Origin: UBA2421 sp002343075
Lineage (GTDB): Bacteria > Planctomycetota > Phycisphaerae > Tepidisphaerales > Tepidisphaeraceae
Direction of reading: 5' to 3'
Length of the DNA stretch: 64,000 nucleotides
Assembly: GCA_937982565.1 (NCBI GenBank)
Contig: CALJLN010000039.1
Location: forward strand, 310,001 to 374,000
Part shown: piece by piece, positions 8,286-16,747 of the stretch
How positions within the stretch are numbered: the stretch's first letter is position 1
How the letters are laid out: each line of letters begins with the position of its first letter
The notes under the pieces: model-generated
What the model was told of the DNA's origin: nothing
The model's database searches: none
Seen by the model: the letters and a program-made list of their open reading frames with translations, nothing else
Program-made: the position numbers and the translations under genes

Positions 8286-9137
8286 TTACTCGCCGAGCTT
8301 CACCTTGACGTCGTCGGGCACATCAAAGGTGGATGAGCCGACGTCGCGGATTTCGGTCGTGGTAGTTCGGGCGATCTCGCGCTCTTCTCCATCTCGGCCC
8401 GTCATTTTCCCGTTCATCTGAAGTTCGATCTTCGTCGCAACGCCATCCGTCGTCCACACGCGGACGGTCACCTTGGCATCTTTAACCTCAGGCGGCGCGG
8501 GTCGGTCGCCACCAAGACCGCCACCGGGGCCGCCCGGGCCGCCGCCAGCGCCGCCGGGGCCGTCTTGCGGGCCTCCTCCGCGCTGTCGGCGTCCGTCTCC
8601 GTCACCCCCACCGCGCCGACCGCTGCGCATTTGCATGTAGGGTACTGCGTCATCGCCTGCGAGTTCACCTAGGAAAGCGCCATCGACCGCCGTGACGTCG
8701 CTAACTTTCTCAAGTACCTCTTCCGCTTGCGCAACCGGGGCGCGGTAGCCCCGGGCCATTCGCGCGATCATCATCGCCGGACTCTGCTGCCCCGGCTCGG
8801 CGTTCTGCATGATTTCTTGCACGCTCTTCCAGCCCCCTTCAGATTTCACGACAGTTTGCTGGCCCCTCACAAACACCTCTACAGGCTCATCGCGTACGGT
8901 CATGTTGAGTTGCATGGTGCCATCTTTCGCCGCTTTTCCCTCCACAGTCTGCCCGCTGCCTCTCGGGCCTTCGGTCGTGGTTGACCAACTATAACTGTCT
9001 GCCTCAGCAAGCTTCGCCAGTGCCGCGAGTGCATCTTCCTTCGCGCCAGCCATTGCCATTGACGCGGAGAAAACAGCGCCGCAAAACGTCGTCGACGCCC
9101 ACCGATATTTTGTCTGCCAGGCTTTGGAAAACCGCAT
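8286..9137 (-). CDS. Secreted hypothetical protein with Gly-rich low-complexity insert
   Basis: A 283-residue protein. The start at ATG 9137 is supported by GGAG eight bases upstream. The N-terminus has a basic stretch and a hydrophobic core ending near AMAGA, read as a signal peptide. Two moderately conserved-looking halves (about 35-180 and 225-283) flank a Gly/Arg/Asp-rich stretch at about residues 183-222 made of GGG, GPGG and RRG units. The second half (VTVRVWTTDGVATKIELQMNGK) looks like a strand-rich domain. Such proteins are common in planctomycetes and have no assigned function; I recognise no family. Confidence 0.7.
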   Translation of the reverse strand: MRFSKAWQTKYRWASTTFCGAVFSASMAMAGAKEDALAALAKLAEADSYSWSTTTEGPRGSGQTVEGKAAKDGTMQLNMTVRDEPVEVFVRGQQTVVKSEGGWKSVQEIMQNAEPGQQSPAMMIARMARGYRAPVAQAEEVLEKVSDVTAVDGAFLGELAGDDAVPYMQMRSGRRGGGDGDGRRQRGGGPQDGPGGAGGGPGGPGGGLGGDRPAPPEVKDAKVTVRVWTTDGVATKIELQMNGKMTGRDGEEREIARTTTTEIRDVGSSTFDVPDDVKVKLGE

Positions 9138-9452
9138 GATGATTGCTCCGTTTGGGTGAAAAATCCTTAGTGACCTGCACGATTTCTCAGGGTCACAGGC
9201 TTTACGTGAGTGTTAGAGTCACGACAGGGTGATTCTATTCCCTTCGCCCAAAAGTCGAGGCTTACCAGTCAGCCAATAGGAGAACTTTCGCGGGGGAGCG
9301 GCCTCCCCGATTCTGCCTGTGAGGGGCAGCCACAACGCGCCGCGGCCGGCTCACATCCGTGACCGGCCGCGGCCCGTGGCTATCTCAGCTCGGACCGCTA
9401 TCGAACCATTGTGATGAGCCTCTCGACCGCGCTCCGGGCTTGTGGCTCCTCC
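9138..9452. other. Intergenic stretch, no gene seen
   Basis: These 315 bases separate two minus-strand genes. The right part should hold the promoter of nothing on the plus strand and the terminator of the DUF1579 gene; the left part holds the promoter region of the Gly-rich protein gene. Apart from the hairpin at 9339-9373 and the GGAG ribosome site next to 9137, nothing was recognised. No RNA gene pattern was seen. Confidence 0.5.
9339..9373 (-). terminator. GC-rich hairpin downstream of the DUF1579 gene
   Basis: Arms 9339-9349 (GCCGCGGCCGG) and 9363-9373 pair perfectly, and the loop itself contains a further TCAC/GTGA pairing. It lies about 80 bases beyond the stop codon at 9453 in the direction of transcription. 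There is no T run, so this is terminator-like rather than a clear intrinsic terminator. Confidence 0.5.
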
Positions 9453-10121
9453 CTATCGACCCTCAGCGCTTGCGGGCTTGCGGGTAAGCTCGATCTCCAT
9501 CATCTTAAACTCTTTGCCGGTTTTCGGGTCGGCGGCCCACATTTCCAGTTTCTTGGCATCGACACCGGTGACTGTCTCCACCTCGCGGAGTGTTGCAGGC
9601 TTCTTGGTGATCGGGCAGTTAAACGTGTACAGCCAAGTGAGTGTCTTGCCGTCGCCGGAGAGCTCTCCCGTGCCGTGTGCCATCCCGGTACCCATATTGT
9701 CGAGCCAAGTGGATACAAACTTTCCGCTGACGTTGTCGAACCCGTAGAGTGCCAAGCCAGAGTAGGGTCCCATGCCTAACATCTCGCCACTCATCTCGCA
9801 CTGGATGTAACGACCATCCATCATGCTGGTAATCTTGCTGATGGATTCGGACTTGACAGGCTCGGCGCCGGGAAACATCCATATCGTGTTCTCTCCGTGC
9901 CAGACACCGACGCTCGAGGCCAGGTGCTCGTGCATCTTCCCGGGCATCGCTGCGGTGGCGCACGCCTGCGCGTCCTCCGATGTCCACCCAGGAGGCAGTT
10001 GCATCGCGGGAGCGCCAGCTGGTTGCTCTTTTGCGGGGTCTGCAATAGCGATCGCTCCCCAGCCGACACCCAGCGCCGCCACGACAATCCCCACAGACTT
10101 AAAGATTGGTTGACGCAACAT
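9453..10121 (-). CDS. Secreted DUF1579-family protein
   Basis: A 222-residue protein with a signal peptide (hydrophobic core VGIVVAALGVGWGAIAIA) and a mature part that follows the DUF1579 pattern: HEHLASSVGVWHGENTIWMF near residues 62-81, then SISKITSMMDGRYIQCEMSG, SGLALYGFDNVSGKFVSTWL and GTGMAHGTGELSGDGKTLTW. The family is a lipocalin-like beta-barrel of unknown role, possibly ligand binding. The start at ATG 10121 is fixed by AAAGGAG seven bases upstream; the frame extends 20 codons further but without a ribosome site. The hydrophobic start and the processing-like A-D-P junction suggest export to the periplasm. Confidence 0.85.
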   Translation of the reverse strand: MLRQPIFKSVGIVVAALGVGWGAIAIADPAKEQPAGAPAMQLPPGWTSEDAQACATAAMPGKMHEHLASSVGVWHGENTIWMFPGAEPVKSESISKITSMMDGRYIQCEMSGEMLGMGPYSGLALYGFDNVSGKFVSTWLDNMGTGMAHGTGELSGDGKTLTWLYTFNCPITKKPATLREVETVTGVDAKKLEMWAADPKTGKEFKMMEIELTRKPASAEGR

Positions 10122-10221
10122 CAAGATTCTCCTTTCAAAGTGACCCTTCGATACCGCCGACGCCGGCAGTTCAAATTTCAATACAAACAGCGTTCAGATC
10201 GTGCTGCACCAAGCTGTCGGG

Positions 10222-10524
10222 CTACCCCCCCGCAATCGCCCCCACCACAAGAAACGGCTCGCGCCCCGCCGCCACCGCTTCAGGAAGGGGCGCGTCGAGC
10301 GGCTGGTGGGAAAGGTCTTCGCCGTCGGCAAAAAATCGCACCAGGGGCCGTCGCTTTTGCGAATGAAAATCGCGAATTGCCCCTCGGAGGGTCGGGTAGC
10401 GATGCTCGATCGCATCAATAACGCGACCCGCGGTGATAGGTGCCTCCACTGAAATGCCAACCTCGCGCTGGCAGCCCGCCAGGGTTTGAAGGTGAAACGG
10501 GAGGATGACCCGGACTATCTGCAT
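10222..10524 (-). CDS. MoaD/ThiS-like sulfur-carrier protein
   Basis: A 100-residue beta-grasp protein. It begins MQIVRVILPFHLQTLAG and ends VVGAIAGG directly before the stop, so the C-terminal Gly-Gly that becomes a thiocarboxylate in MoaD and ThiS is exposed. The stretch GRVIDAIEHRYPTLRGAIRD is the usual helix, and VRFFADGEDL is the usual strand-turn. MoaD proteins are about 80-90 residues, so length fits. No molybdopterin or thiamine gene is nearby; instead it lies 57 bases downstream of a BNR-repeat propeller gene on the same strand, which suggests a role unrelated to Moco. The start at ATG 10524 has no clear ribosome site. Confidence 0.8.
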   Translation of the reverse strand: MQIVRVILPFHLQTLAGCQREVGISVEAPITAGRVIDAIEHRYPTLRGAIRDFHSQKRRPLVRFFADGEDLSHQPLDAPLPEAVAAGREPFLVVGAIAGG

Positions 10525-10581
10525 GGGCGATTGCTTGGTCTGATGACAGGACGACCGGGAAACCACGGTGCGATCGCGCGT

Positions 10582-11766
10582 CTACCGCAGCGTCTGCACC
10601 TCCACCGAGCACACCGCCGGCAGGTCGCGTGCGATGGCGTGCCAGTTGTTGCCACCATCCGGGCTGCAATACACCTGCCCGCCGGTTGTGCCGAAATAGA
10701 TGCCGCAGTCGTCCAGCGTATCGACCGCCATCGCATCTCGAAGCACGTTCACATAACAATCCTTCTGAGGCAGGCCGCTGGTCAGCGCCTCCCACTCCCC
10801 GCCGCCGGTCTTGCTTCTGTAGACGCGCAGCTTCCCTTCCGGAGGATAGTGCAGGCTGTCGCTGGTGATCGGCACGACATAGATCGTCTCCGGTTCGTGC
10901 GCGTGAACATCGATTGGAAAGCCAAAATCACTGGGCAAGTTACCACTTACCTCGCGCCAATTGTCACCCGCGTCATCAGTGCGCATGACATCCCAATGCT
11001 TCTGCATGAAAAGCGTGTTGGGCCGCGACGGGTGCATGGCGATTCGGTGAACACAATGGCCAACCTCTGCCGTCTCGTCCGGCATGTAGTTCGATTTCAG
11101 TCCACGGTTGATTGGCTTCCAGGTGTCTCCGCCATCTTCCGTGCGAAATGCCCCCGCGGCACTGATGGCAATGAAAATGCGCTTCGGATTGTTCTTATCT
11201 AGCACGATCGTATGAAGCCCCAAACCGCCGGCACCAGGCATCCACTTGGGTCCGTCTGCGTCGCGCAGGCCGGGCTTCTCCTTCCAATTCTTCGCGCCAT
11301 CGGTCGAATAGAAGAATGCCGCATCCTCCGCCCCGGCGTACACCAAATCGACATCAGTCAGCGAGGGTTCCAAATGCCAAATGCGCTTAAAAGCCCACGG
11401 CTGTTGGGTGCCGTCGTGCATCTGATGCGTCATAAGAGGCTGACCGCTGGCACCGGTCGTCTCGTAAACAAATTTGTTGCTCTCGGCCTTGGGAATACCG
11501 TCGGGCGTGGTCGTCACTTCCCCTGCGGGGGTACCGGGTTGCGACCACGTCTTCCCACCATCATCCGACCGCTGGATGATCTGCCCAAACCAACTGCTCG
11601 ACTGCGAAGCGTAGATCCGATTCGGATCGACCGGTGAACCCTTCATGTGATAGATTTCCCACCCGCCGAAGTGTGGCCCGCTCACCTCCCATTTCTGCCG
11701 CTTGCCGTCACTCGTGATGATAAATGCACCTTTGCGCGTGCCGACAAGAACGCGAACCGCACTCAT
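10582..11766 (-). CDS. BNR/sialidase-like beta-propeller protein
   Basis: A 394-residue cytoplasmic-looking propeller without a signal peptide. Asp-box type motifs recur: QRSDDGGKTW, FRTEDGGDTWKP, MRTDDAGDNWREV, YRSKTGGGEWEAL and CSPDGGNNWHAI, the S-x-D-x-G-x-x-W signature of BNR/VPS10-like blades. Such folds occur in sialidases and in sensing or scaffold proteins; no sialidase Arg triad can be claimed, so enzymatic activity is open. A GGAG site six bases before ATG 11766 supports the start. The MoaD-like gene follows after 57 bases on the same strand, and they are probably one transcript. Confidence 0.82.
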   Translation of the reverse strand: MSAVRVLVGTRKGAFIITSDGKRQKWEVSGPHFGGWEIYHMKGSPVDPNRIYASQSSSWFGQIIQRSDDGGKTWSQPGTPAGEVTTTPDGIPKAESNKFVYETTGASGQPLMTHQMHDGTQQPWAFKRIWHLEPSLTDVDLVYAGAEDAAFFYSTDGAKNWKEKPGLRDADGPKWMPGAGGLGLHTIVLDKNNPKRIFIAISAAGAFRTEDGGDTWKPINRGLKSNYMPDETAEVGHCVHRIAMHPSRPNTLFMQKHWDVMRTDDAGDNWREVSGNLPSDFGFPIDVHAHEPETIYVVPITSDSLHYPPEGKLRVYRSKTGGGEWEALTSGLPQKDCYVNVLRDAMAVDTLDDCGIYFGTTGGQVYCSPDGGNNWHAIARDLPAVCSVEVQTLR

Positions 11767-11896
11767 GGCCTACTCCAGGAAAGTAAAGGATTTTGGATAA
11801 CGCTGATGTCCGACTCGCATCTTATCGCATCGAGCGAAGTGGATGCAAACCGATTTGTTCAACGAACGCACAACAAATCAGCCCAGGCGTTTGCGG

Positions 11897-13222
11897 TCAA
11901 GGAATAAGCTCGAACGCCCCGATATCATACCCCCCGCCGCGGGGGCGGGGTTTTCTGGCGTAATCAAACTTCACAGGCGATACCGTTCGACCGGCATCGA
12001 CCAACGGCGAATCAGGCAGTAATCGATAGCTCGATGGATTTAACCTTTGGCCGCCGGAAAATCGCGGATTGGTCAGCACATCCGCCGCCGACCGTGCCGC
12101 GGCGATCGGCGTGCTGCCGAACCATCCGTTGTGGCTGAAACTAATCCCCGCCACCCCGCCGTAGGCATCGACCATCACCCCGCCGTTCTGCTGCACCGCT
12201 GCGTTGTTTACAAAACGGCTGTTCGAGTGTTGATTCGACGCATCAATATGAATCGCCGCTGTGACGCTATCGATGAACGTGTTATTGGCGATGGTCGAAT
12301 CGATCAGCCCCCCGCCGACGATGTAATCGCCGTAGAAGAAGCCGAACCCCGCACCGACGACTACATTATTCGCCACCAGGTTTCCCCGACTCTTCGGCAG
12401 CCCGGCCACCTCGGTGGCAATCTGCACTCCGCTCGCCGGGCGATTGAAGCGACTAAACTCGGTTTGACCGGTCGAGAAAATGAAGTTATTGCGCACGACA
12501 GCGTTGGTCGCGGTATCAAGATAAACATTCACACTGTAATTGTCGCGCACCCAGTTGCCGTCGGCGATGGCCCCGTTGATCTTCCATAGGCCGATGCCTT
12601 CGCCGTGGTTGCTGTAGACGTAGTTGCGATTGACGCGCACATTGCTGCCCGTTGAAGCGGTGATTCCCTGTCCCCATCCCCCTTCCTCCGGCCTCACGAC
12701 CGCGGTCTTGCGGCTGTTGTCGTGAACCGTGTTCCCCTCCACAAGCACATCGCCAAATGCCGCATCACCCCCGACCCACACGCCCACGCCCCAACTGCCA
12801 AACACTTTGTTGTACATCACGCGCACATGGCTCGCGTTGTAAACGACGATGCCGATTTCCCGGCTTTTCCGCACGCTGATGTTGGTGAAATCGATGTAAT
12901 CGCCGGAAATGCTGACAGCATCCTGCCAGCCGGCGCGAATGTTGCGGCCATCGATGATCGCGCGCTCGCCCGGATAGCTGGTAAACAGAATTCGGCCGCC
13001 CGGCGCCCCGTCACACCACATGCTCTGCTGCTGGGTCGGGAAGTAAGTCCCCCCGCGGAGGTAAACGGTGTCGCCGGGCTGTACGCGCCACGTCACGTCG
13101 TTGATGCTGGCCAGCGGGCTGTTGATCGTACCAGTGTTGGACGGCGAACCGTCGGGCGCGATGTAATACGCGTTTGCAAACAGCCGGCGGGGTTCGAGGG
13201 TTTCGACGGGCGCGCGATGCAT
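11897..13222 (-). CDS. Right-handed beta-helix protein with LEPR-type N-terminus
   Basis: A 441-residue protein beginning MHRAPVETLEPRRLFANAYY. The LEPRRLFA stretch is a variant of the LEPR-XLL motif found at the start of many planctomycete exported proteins. The rest is a parallel beta-helix of the pectate-lyase/NosD type: repeats such as VLVEGNTVHDNS, VRVNRNYVYSNHGEGIG, AVVRNNFIFSTG and STIANNTFIDS each carry the Asn ladder. Early residues (YYIAPDGSPSNTG, then PGDTVYLRGGTY) match the DUF1565/PL9-like start, and the end (YDIGAFE) is the usual cap. It probably binds or cleaves a polysaccharide. No acidic catalytic set can be assigned, so substrate and activity are unknown. Confidence 0.82.
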   Translation of the reverse strand: MHRAPVETLEPRRLFANAYYIAPDGSPSNTGTINSPLASINDVTWRVQPGDTVYLRGGTYFPTQQQSMWCDGAPGGRILFTSYPGERAIIDGRNIRAGWQDAVSISGDYIDFTNISVRKSREIGIVVYNASHVRVMYNKVFGSWGVGVWVGGDAAFGDVLVEGNTVHDNSRKTAVVRPEEGGWGQGITASTGSNVRVNRNYVYSNHGEGIGLWKINGAIADGNWVRDNYSVNVYLDTATNAVVRNNFIFSTGQTEFSRFNRPASGVQIATEVAGLPKSRGNLVANNVVVGAGFGFFYGDYIVGGGLIDSTIANNTFIDSVTAAIHIDASNQHSNSRFVNNAAVQQNGGVMVDAYGGVAGISFSHNGWFGSTPIAAARSAADVLTNPRFSGGQRLNPSSYRLLPDSPLVDAGRTVSPVKFDYARKPRPRGGGYDIGAFELIP

Positions 13223-13415
13223 CAGTGTTGTTTATCGGATGCAAAACACTCCAAAACCAGCCAATGCGAGGATTTTTTTACGCCCGACGGCCACCGCTCG
13301 GCTTTCAAGCCAAGTAGCGCTGGTGGATCGCACGGTTGATGCTGAATGTAGCTTTGCTCCGTTAGCACGACTTGAACTAAAAACTCAAATCGTGGCACCC
13401 AGATTCCAGAACGAA

Positions 13416-13449
13416 CACAGCCGCCGGAGCAAACACTCGGGCGGCTGTG
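13416..13449 (-). terminator. Hairpin downstream of the secreted cyclophilin gene
   Basis: Arms 13416-13425 (CACAGCCGCC) and 13440-13449 pair over 10 bases with a 14-base loop. On the minus strand the stem is followed by a moderately T-rich stretch. It lies about 25 bases beyond the stop codon at 13475. Confidence 0.55.
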
Positions 13450-13474
13450 CGCTGGGTTGAGATTGTGAGCAAGA

Positions 13475-14566
13475 TCAGGCCAACGCGCCGAGTTTCATCA
13501 CACCGGCAACTCGACGGATGTATGGCAAGTCGCGCAGCGGGTTCAATGCTGCCTCTGCCTGCGATTGGTCCCGCACAGGCACATTACCGACACTCGTGTT
13601 GGTGCTTCCAGCGGCAGTCCCAATCTGCGGCTGCAGATTCGCAACAGGCAGTTGATTGATCGCCTGCGCTACGGACAAGCCCGAAGTAATCTGAGCAAAG
13701 ACCGTGAACCCGCCGTCTCCCCGGAGCGGGCTGTCCAGAAAGCTGTTGTCCGCAAGATTGATGAACAACTGGTTGGTGGCGGTATCTGGCCCGCTCTTGG
13801 CAAACGACAGCGTTCCGATGGTATTGCTGAGCGCGCCCGGCAGGTCGTTTTCATCCGGAACCGGATCAAATCGCGTCGTTGCAACGATATCGCTGGCTTC
13901 CTGTCCGTCGCCGGTAATCTGCAGAGATCCGCCTTGAATGACGAAGGGTTGCGGGTTGTTCTCGCTGCGGGTGAAAAAGGTGTTATCGAAGCGGCCAGAG
14001 TTGGCATAATCGAGGAAATTGCTGGCATGGCTCGGGGTCACATCGCGGCGCACGGAAAGAACGATCACGCCTTCCGTCGTCGTCATTCGCGCCCGCGGTG
14101 TGCTGCTGCGGTCGCGGCGGGCGACGAAATTGAAGTTGCCGCCCTGCGTGCCGTTGCCGGTGGGAAACGTGCCGGTGAATTCACCGTCGAGCCGCTTGCC
14201 GTCGCCGGCGGTGATGAGGCTGCTTTCGAGGCGGATGCGGTAAGTCGCGTTCGGGTCGGTGTTACCGCGGACGGTCAAGCGGTTGTTGCTGGCGTTGAAG
14301 CTGACGCTTACGCCGTCGGTCTTGCGGATGTCATCCGCGGTGCCGATCACGCCATCGGCCCCGGCGGTGAAGAATCGGACGCTGTTCTTATTCACATTCC
14401 GTAAAAACCGGCTGGCGGTGATTTGCACCTCGCCACGGTTGTCGGCGATGACGTTGGTGATGATCGGTGCCGCTGCGAGCATCTGCCGAGGCTCCATCGC
14501 CTCTACAAACTTGCAACCGGCCGGCTTCACTCGCTTGGTTGGACGGGTAAACAGTCGACGAAACAT
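13475..14566 (-). CDS. Secreted cyclophilin-type peptidyl-prolyl isomerase
   Basis: A 363-residue protein starting MFRRLFTRPTKRVKPAG, then an LEPR-like block (EAMEPRQMLAAAP). Residues about 35-150 form an Ig/EF-like domain with GADGVIGTADDIR. The C-terminal part from about 155 is a cyclophilin: TTEGVIVLSVRRDVTPSHASNF, GRFDNTFFTRS with the catalytic-type Arg kept, FVIQGGS, TNQLFINLADNSFLD and GGFTVFAQI. The start at ATG 14566 has AGGAG eight bases upstream; the frame is open earlier but without a ribosome site. Placement of the LEPR motif suggests export, so this would be an envelope or outside-acting foldase. It lies between the beta-helix gene and thrC. Confidence 0.85.
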   Translation of the reverse strand: MFRRLFTRPTKRVKPAGCKFVEAMEPRQMLAAAPIITNVIADNRGEVQITASRFLRNVNKNSVRFFTAGADGVIGTADDIRKTDGVSVSFNASNNRLTVRGNTDPNATYRIRLESSLITAGDGKRLDGEFTGTFPTGNGTQGGNFNFVARRDRSSTPRARMTTTEGVIVLSVRRDVTPSHASNFLDYANSGRFDNTFFTRSENNPQPFVIQGGSLQITGDGQEASDIVATTRFDPVPDENDLPGALSNTIGTLSFAKSGPDTATNQLFINLADNSFLDSPLRGDGGFTVFAQITSGLSVAQAINQLPVANLQPQIGTAAGSTNTSVGNVPVRDQSQAEAALNPLRDLPYIRRVAGVMKLGALA

Positions 14567-14650
14567 GAACAGTTCTCCTGCGATGTTGGTTAGATCACAA
14601 AGCCCGCTCCAGTCGAGCGGGTGCGAAATTGTGACCGATTCGGACGCATT

Positions 14651-14682
14651 TGTCATCCCGCCGGGCCGCGGCGGGGGTGACA
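14651..14682 (-). terminator. Hairpin downstream of thrC
   Basis: CCCGCCG at 14657-14663 pairs with 14669-14675, and TGTCA at 14651-14655 pairs with 14678-14682, giving a two-part stem. It lies about 30 bases past the thrC stop. No T run follows on the minus strand. Confidence 0.5.
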
Positions 14683-14714
14683 GTCTTAGAGACGGCATCA
14701 AACCCCGGCTTGTT

Positions 14715-16127
14715 TCAAACACTTCCTCCCATGGCTTTCACGATGGATGCCAGATCATCGTCTACCTGTATGGGGCGGTTTGCGATCTTCCCTGTCGGCG
14801 TGCTCCGCGGGGCCATGTCCTGCACGCTCTTCATGTCTACGCCGGTATGATACATGACGGTCGCATTCGGGTCTTTCAGTTCGTGGCCGGTGAGGATGCA
14901 GACTACCTCCTCATCCCGGTCGATGATTCCCTCTTCCTGCAACTTCCGCAGCCCGGCCACGCTGGCGGCACTGGCCGGTTCGCAGCCGAAGCCGTAGCGG
15001 GCGACGAGCGCGCGGTGTTCGAGGATTTCGTCGTCTGTCACCTCGCGAACAACGCCGTTCATGTAATCTAACGCACGCAGCGCCTTCGGCAGGTTCACCG
15101 GCCGGCTGATTTCGATGGCGCTGGCGACCGTGTGCGGATAGTAGTTCGATTCGTCCATCGCGGCATACAACCCGCCGATCTTGGTGCAATCGACTTCCCC
15201 GCCGTTCCAGCGCAAGTTTTGTCGGGTAAAGAGCTCGTTGAGCGTATTGGCACCCGAGGCGTTAATCACCGCAAGCCGGGGCACTTTCTCAATCAGACCG
15301 AGTTCCTTCAGCTCCATAAATGCTTTACCGAAAGCGGAACAGTTGCCGAGGTTACCGCCGGGCACAATGACCCAGTCCGGGGGGTTCCAGTCGCGGGCTT
15401 CGAGAATGCGAAACATGATCGACTTCTGCCCCTCCAGCCGAAACGGGTTCACGCTGTTCATCAGGTAAATGCCCATCTTAGGGTCGTCGGCAATCTCCTT
15501 GACCCGCCGCAGGCAGGCATCGAAGTCGCCGCTGATTTGTAGCGTGAGCGCGCCATAATCCAGCGCCTGGCTCAACTTTCCAAAGCTGATTTTCCCCGTG
15601 CCGATGAACACGACGCCTGTCATCTCATTCAAACCCGCATACATGGCCAGGCTTGCCGAGGTATTGCCCGTGCTCGCACAAGCGACCCGGTGAGCACCGA
15701 CAATGCGCGCGTGCGTAAACGCCGCCGTCATGCCGTTGTCCTTGAAGCTGCCTGATGGATTCAAGCCTTCATATTGCAGGAAAAGCCGACCGGGATTCAT
15801 GTTCATCTGCCGGGCAAGCAGGTCGGCCTGCTGAAGAACGGTTCGCCCCTCGCCAATGGTGACGATCTGATCTTCGTGGCGATAGAACGGCATGAGTTCG
15901 CGAAACCGCCAAACCCCGGAAAAATCCAGTCGCCCGCTCCCGCCGGCCCCTTTGGTGCTCCAGCGGTGCTCGAAGAACTCCATGGACTTCGGCACGGGCA
16001 GTCGGTCCCAGTCATAAATGATGTCGAGAAGCGCATGGCATTTCGCACAGCTCGTCCGGACTTCGTCAATCGAATAGGACGCTTTGCAGGCCGGATTGGT
16101 GCAACGTTGATGGGCGCGATCAGTCAT
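14715..16127 (-). CDS. thrC: Threonine synthase
   Basis: A 470-residue PLP enzyme that converts O-phosphohomoserine to threonine. The PLP lysine lies in NPSGSFKDNG (Lys129), followed by the phosphate-binding ACASTGNTSASLA stretch. An N-terminal zinc-ribbon-like set of cysteines is visible (Cys9, Cys14, Cys27, Cys30), as in one bacterial threonine synthase type. GGNLGNCSAFGKAF and GCEPASAAS are further family blocks. Length and fold agree with the family. A hairpin lies downstream. It is a single gene with no other threonine gene in view. Confidence 0.93.
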   Translation of the reverse strand: MTDRAHQRCTNPACKASYSIDEVRTSCAKCHALLDIIYDWDRLPVPKSMEFFEHRWSTKGAGGSGRLDFSGVWRFRELMPFYRHEDQIVTIGEGRTVLQQADLLARQMNMNPGRLFLQYEGLNPSGSFKDNGMTAAFTHARIVGAHRVACASTGNTSASLAMYAGLNEMTGVVFIGTGKISFGKLSQALDYGALTLQISGDFDACLRRVKEIADDPKMGIYLMNSVNPFRLEGQKSIMFRILEARDWNPPDWVIVPGGNLGNCSAFGKAFMELKELGLIEKVPRLAVINASGANTLNELFTRQNLRWNGGEVDCTKIGGLYAAMDESNYYPHTVASAIEISRPVNLPKALRALDYMNGVVREVTDDEILEHRALVARYGFGCEPASAASVAGLRKLQEEGIIDRDEEVVCILTGHELKDPNATVMYHTGVDMKSVQDMAPRSTPTGKIANRPIQVDDDLASIVKAMGGSV

Positions 16128-16201
16128 GACAAGCCAAAGGTATGACGGCGGCGGTCGGGCGTCAAAAGAGTTGGCCGCCGGGAGGAGTCAAAGTGATCAA
16201 G

Positions 16202-16461
16202 TCATTCGTACACTTCACTTCGCTTGGCAATGGTGATGACGAAGACGGTGATCGCGTGATCGTTTATGGAGTAGACCACGCGCAGGTCGCCACGCGATAA
16301 CGATAGCAACCCGACAACGCACCCCTAAGCGGCTTCACGTTGTTCCCCCGCCGTGGGTCGCACTCCAGTGATTTGAAACACCGGGCGAGCTTCTTGGCAA
16401 TGGCCCTATCGCACCGGTCATAAAACCGTTGCGCCTCAGACGAGAGCTCGACATCATACAT
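16202..16461 (-). pseudogene. RelE/ParE-family toxin, frameshifted
   Basis: The first frame (ATG 16461) gives MYDVELSSEAQRFYDRCDRA and continues to GCYRYRV, then runs into an unrelated end and stops at TAA (16264-16266). In the next frame the same stretch gives GDLRVVYSIND and then FVITIAKRSEVYE, ending in TGA at 16202-16204. Joined, these form a typical RelE/ParE toxin core (SGCYRYRVGDLRVVYSI). One base, most likely a G near 16288-16293, is missing: adding it makes 87 codons, the normal toxin size. Either the toxin has decayed or the base was lost in sequencing. It overlaps its antitoxin by 8 bases. Confidence 0.75.
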
Positions 16462-16684
16462 CGGCCCGCACCTTGCGCCATGATCGGGTACGGCCAGCTT
16501 TGATGTCCTTCAAGCCGCGTGCGAACGATTGCTTGAAACCCGGGAGTGAGAGCAACTCAAGCGTGGGGTCGTCGAGGTCGCGACTCTTTACAAAAGCCAG
16601 AAACGCAGATGCAACACGAAGCTGCTCAGCAGACATCGCGTCGATCAGTGCCTTGGCTTCTCGTTTCAAAGTAGGCATACCCAT
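16454..16684 (-). CDS. Antitoxin-like protein paired with RelE/ParE
   Basis: A small protein of 76 residues (MGMPTLKREAKALIDAMSAE start) with a helical N-terminus, the segment LSLPGFKQSFARGLKDIKAG and a C-terminal basic tail (RTRSWRKVRADV). Its order before the RelE/ParE-like gene, and the 8-base overlap between its stop and the toxin ATG, are typical of type II toxin-antitoxin operons. The starts at 16684 and 16678 are both possible; neither has a strong ribosome site. The family is not certain from sequence alone. If the toxin is inactive, this gene would be free of selection as an antitoxin but may still autoregulate. Confidence 0.7.
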   Translation of the reverse strand: MGMPTLKREAKALIDAMSAEQLRVASAFLAFVKSRDLDDPTLELLSLPGFKQSFARGLKDIKAGRTRSWRKVRADV

Positions 16685-16747
16685 TCGTACATCGTATCCA
16701 CTGAGTTGCGGGCGGTCGAGAGTCGGCGAGAAGCACAAGCCGCTCGC

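Noticed and set aside
10486..11202. Open frame of 238 codons on the plus strand
   Set aside because: It is opposite the BNR propeller gene, whose Asp-box repeats are convincing; no ribosome site or motif supports the plus-strand frame.
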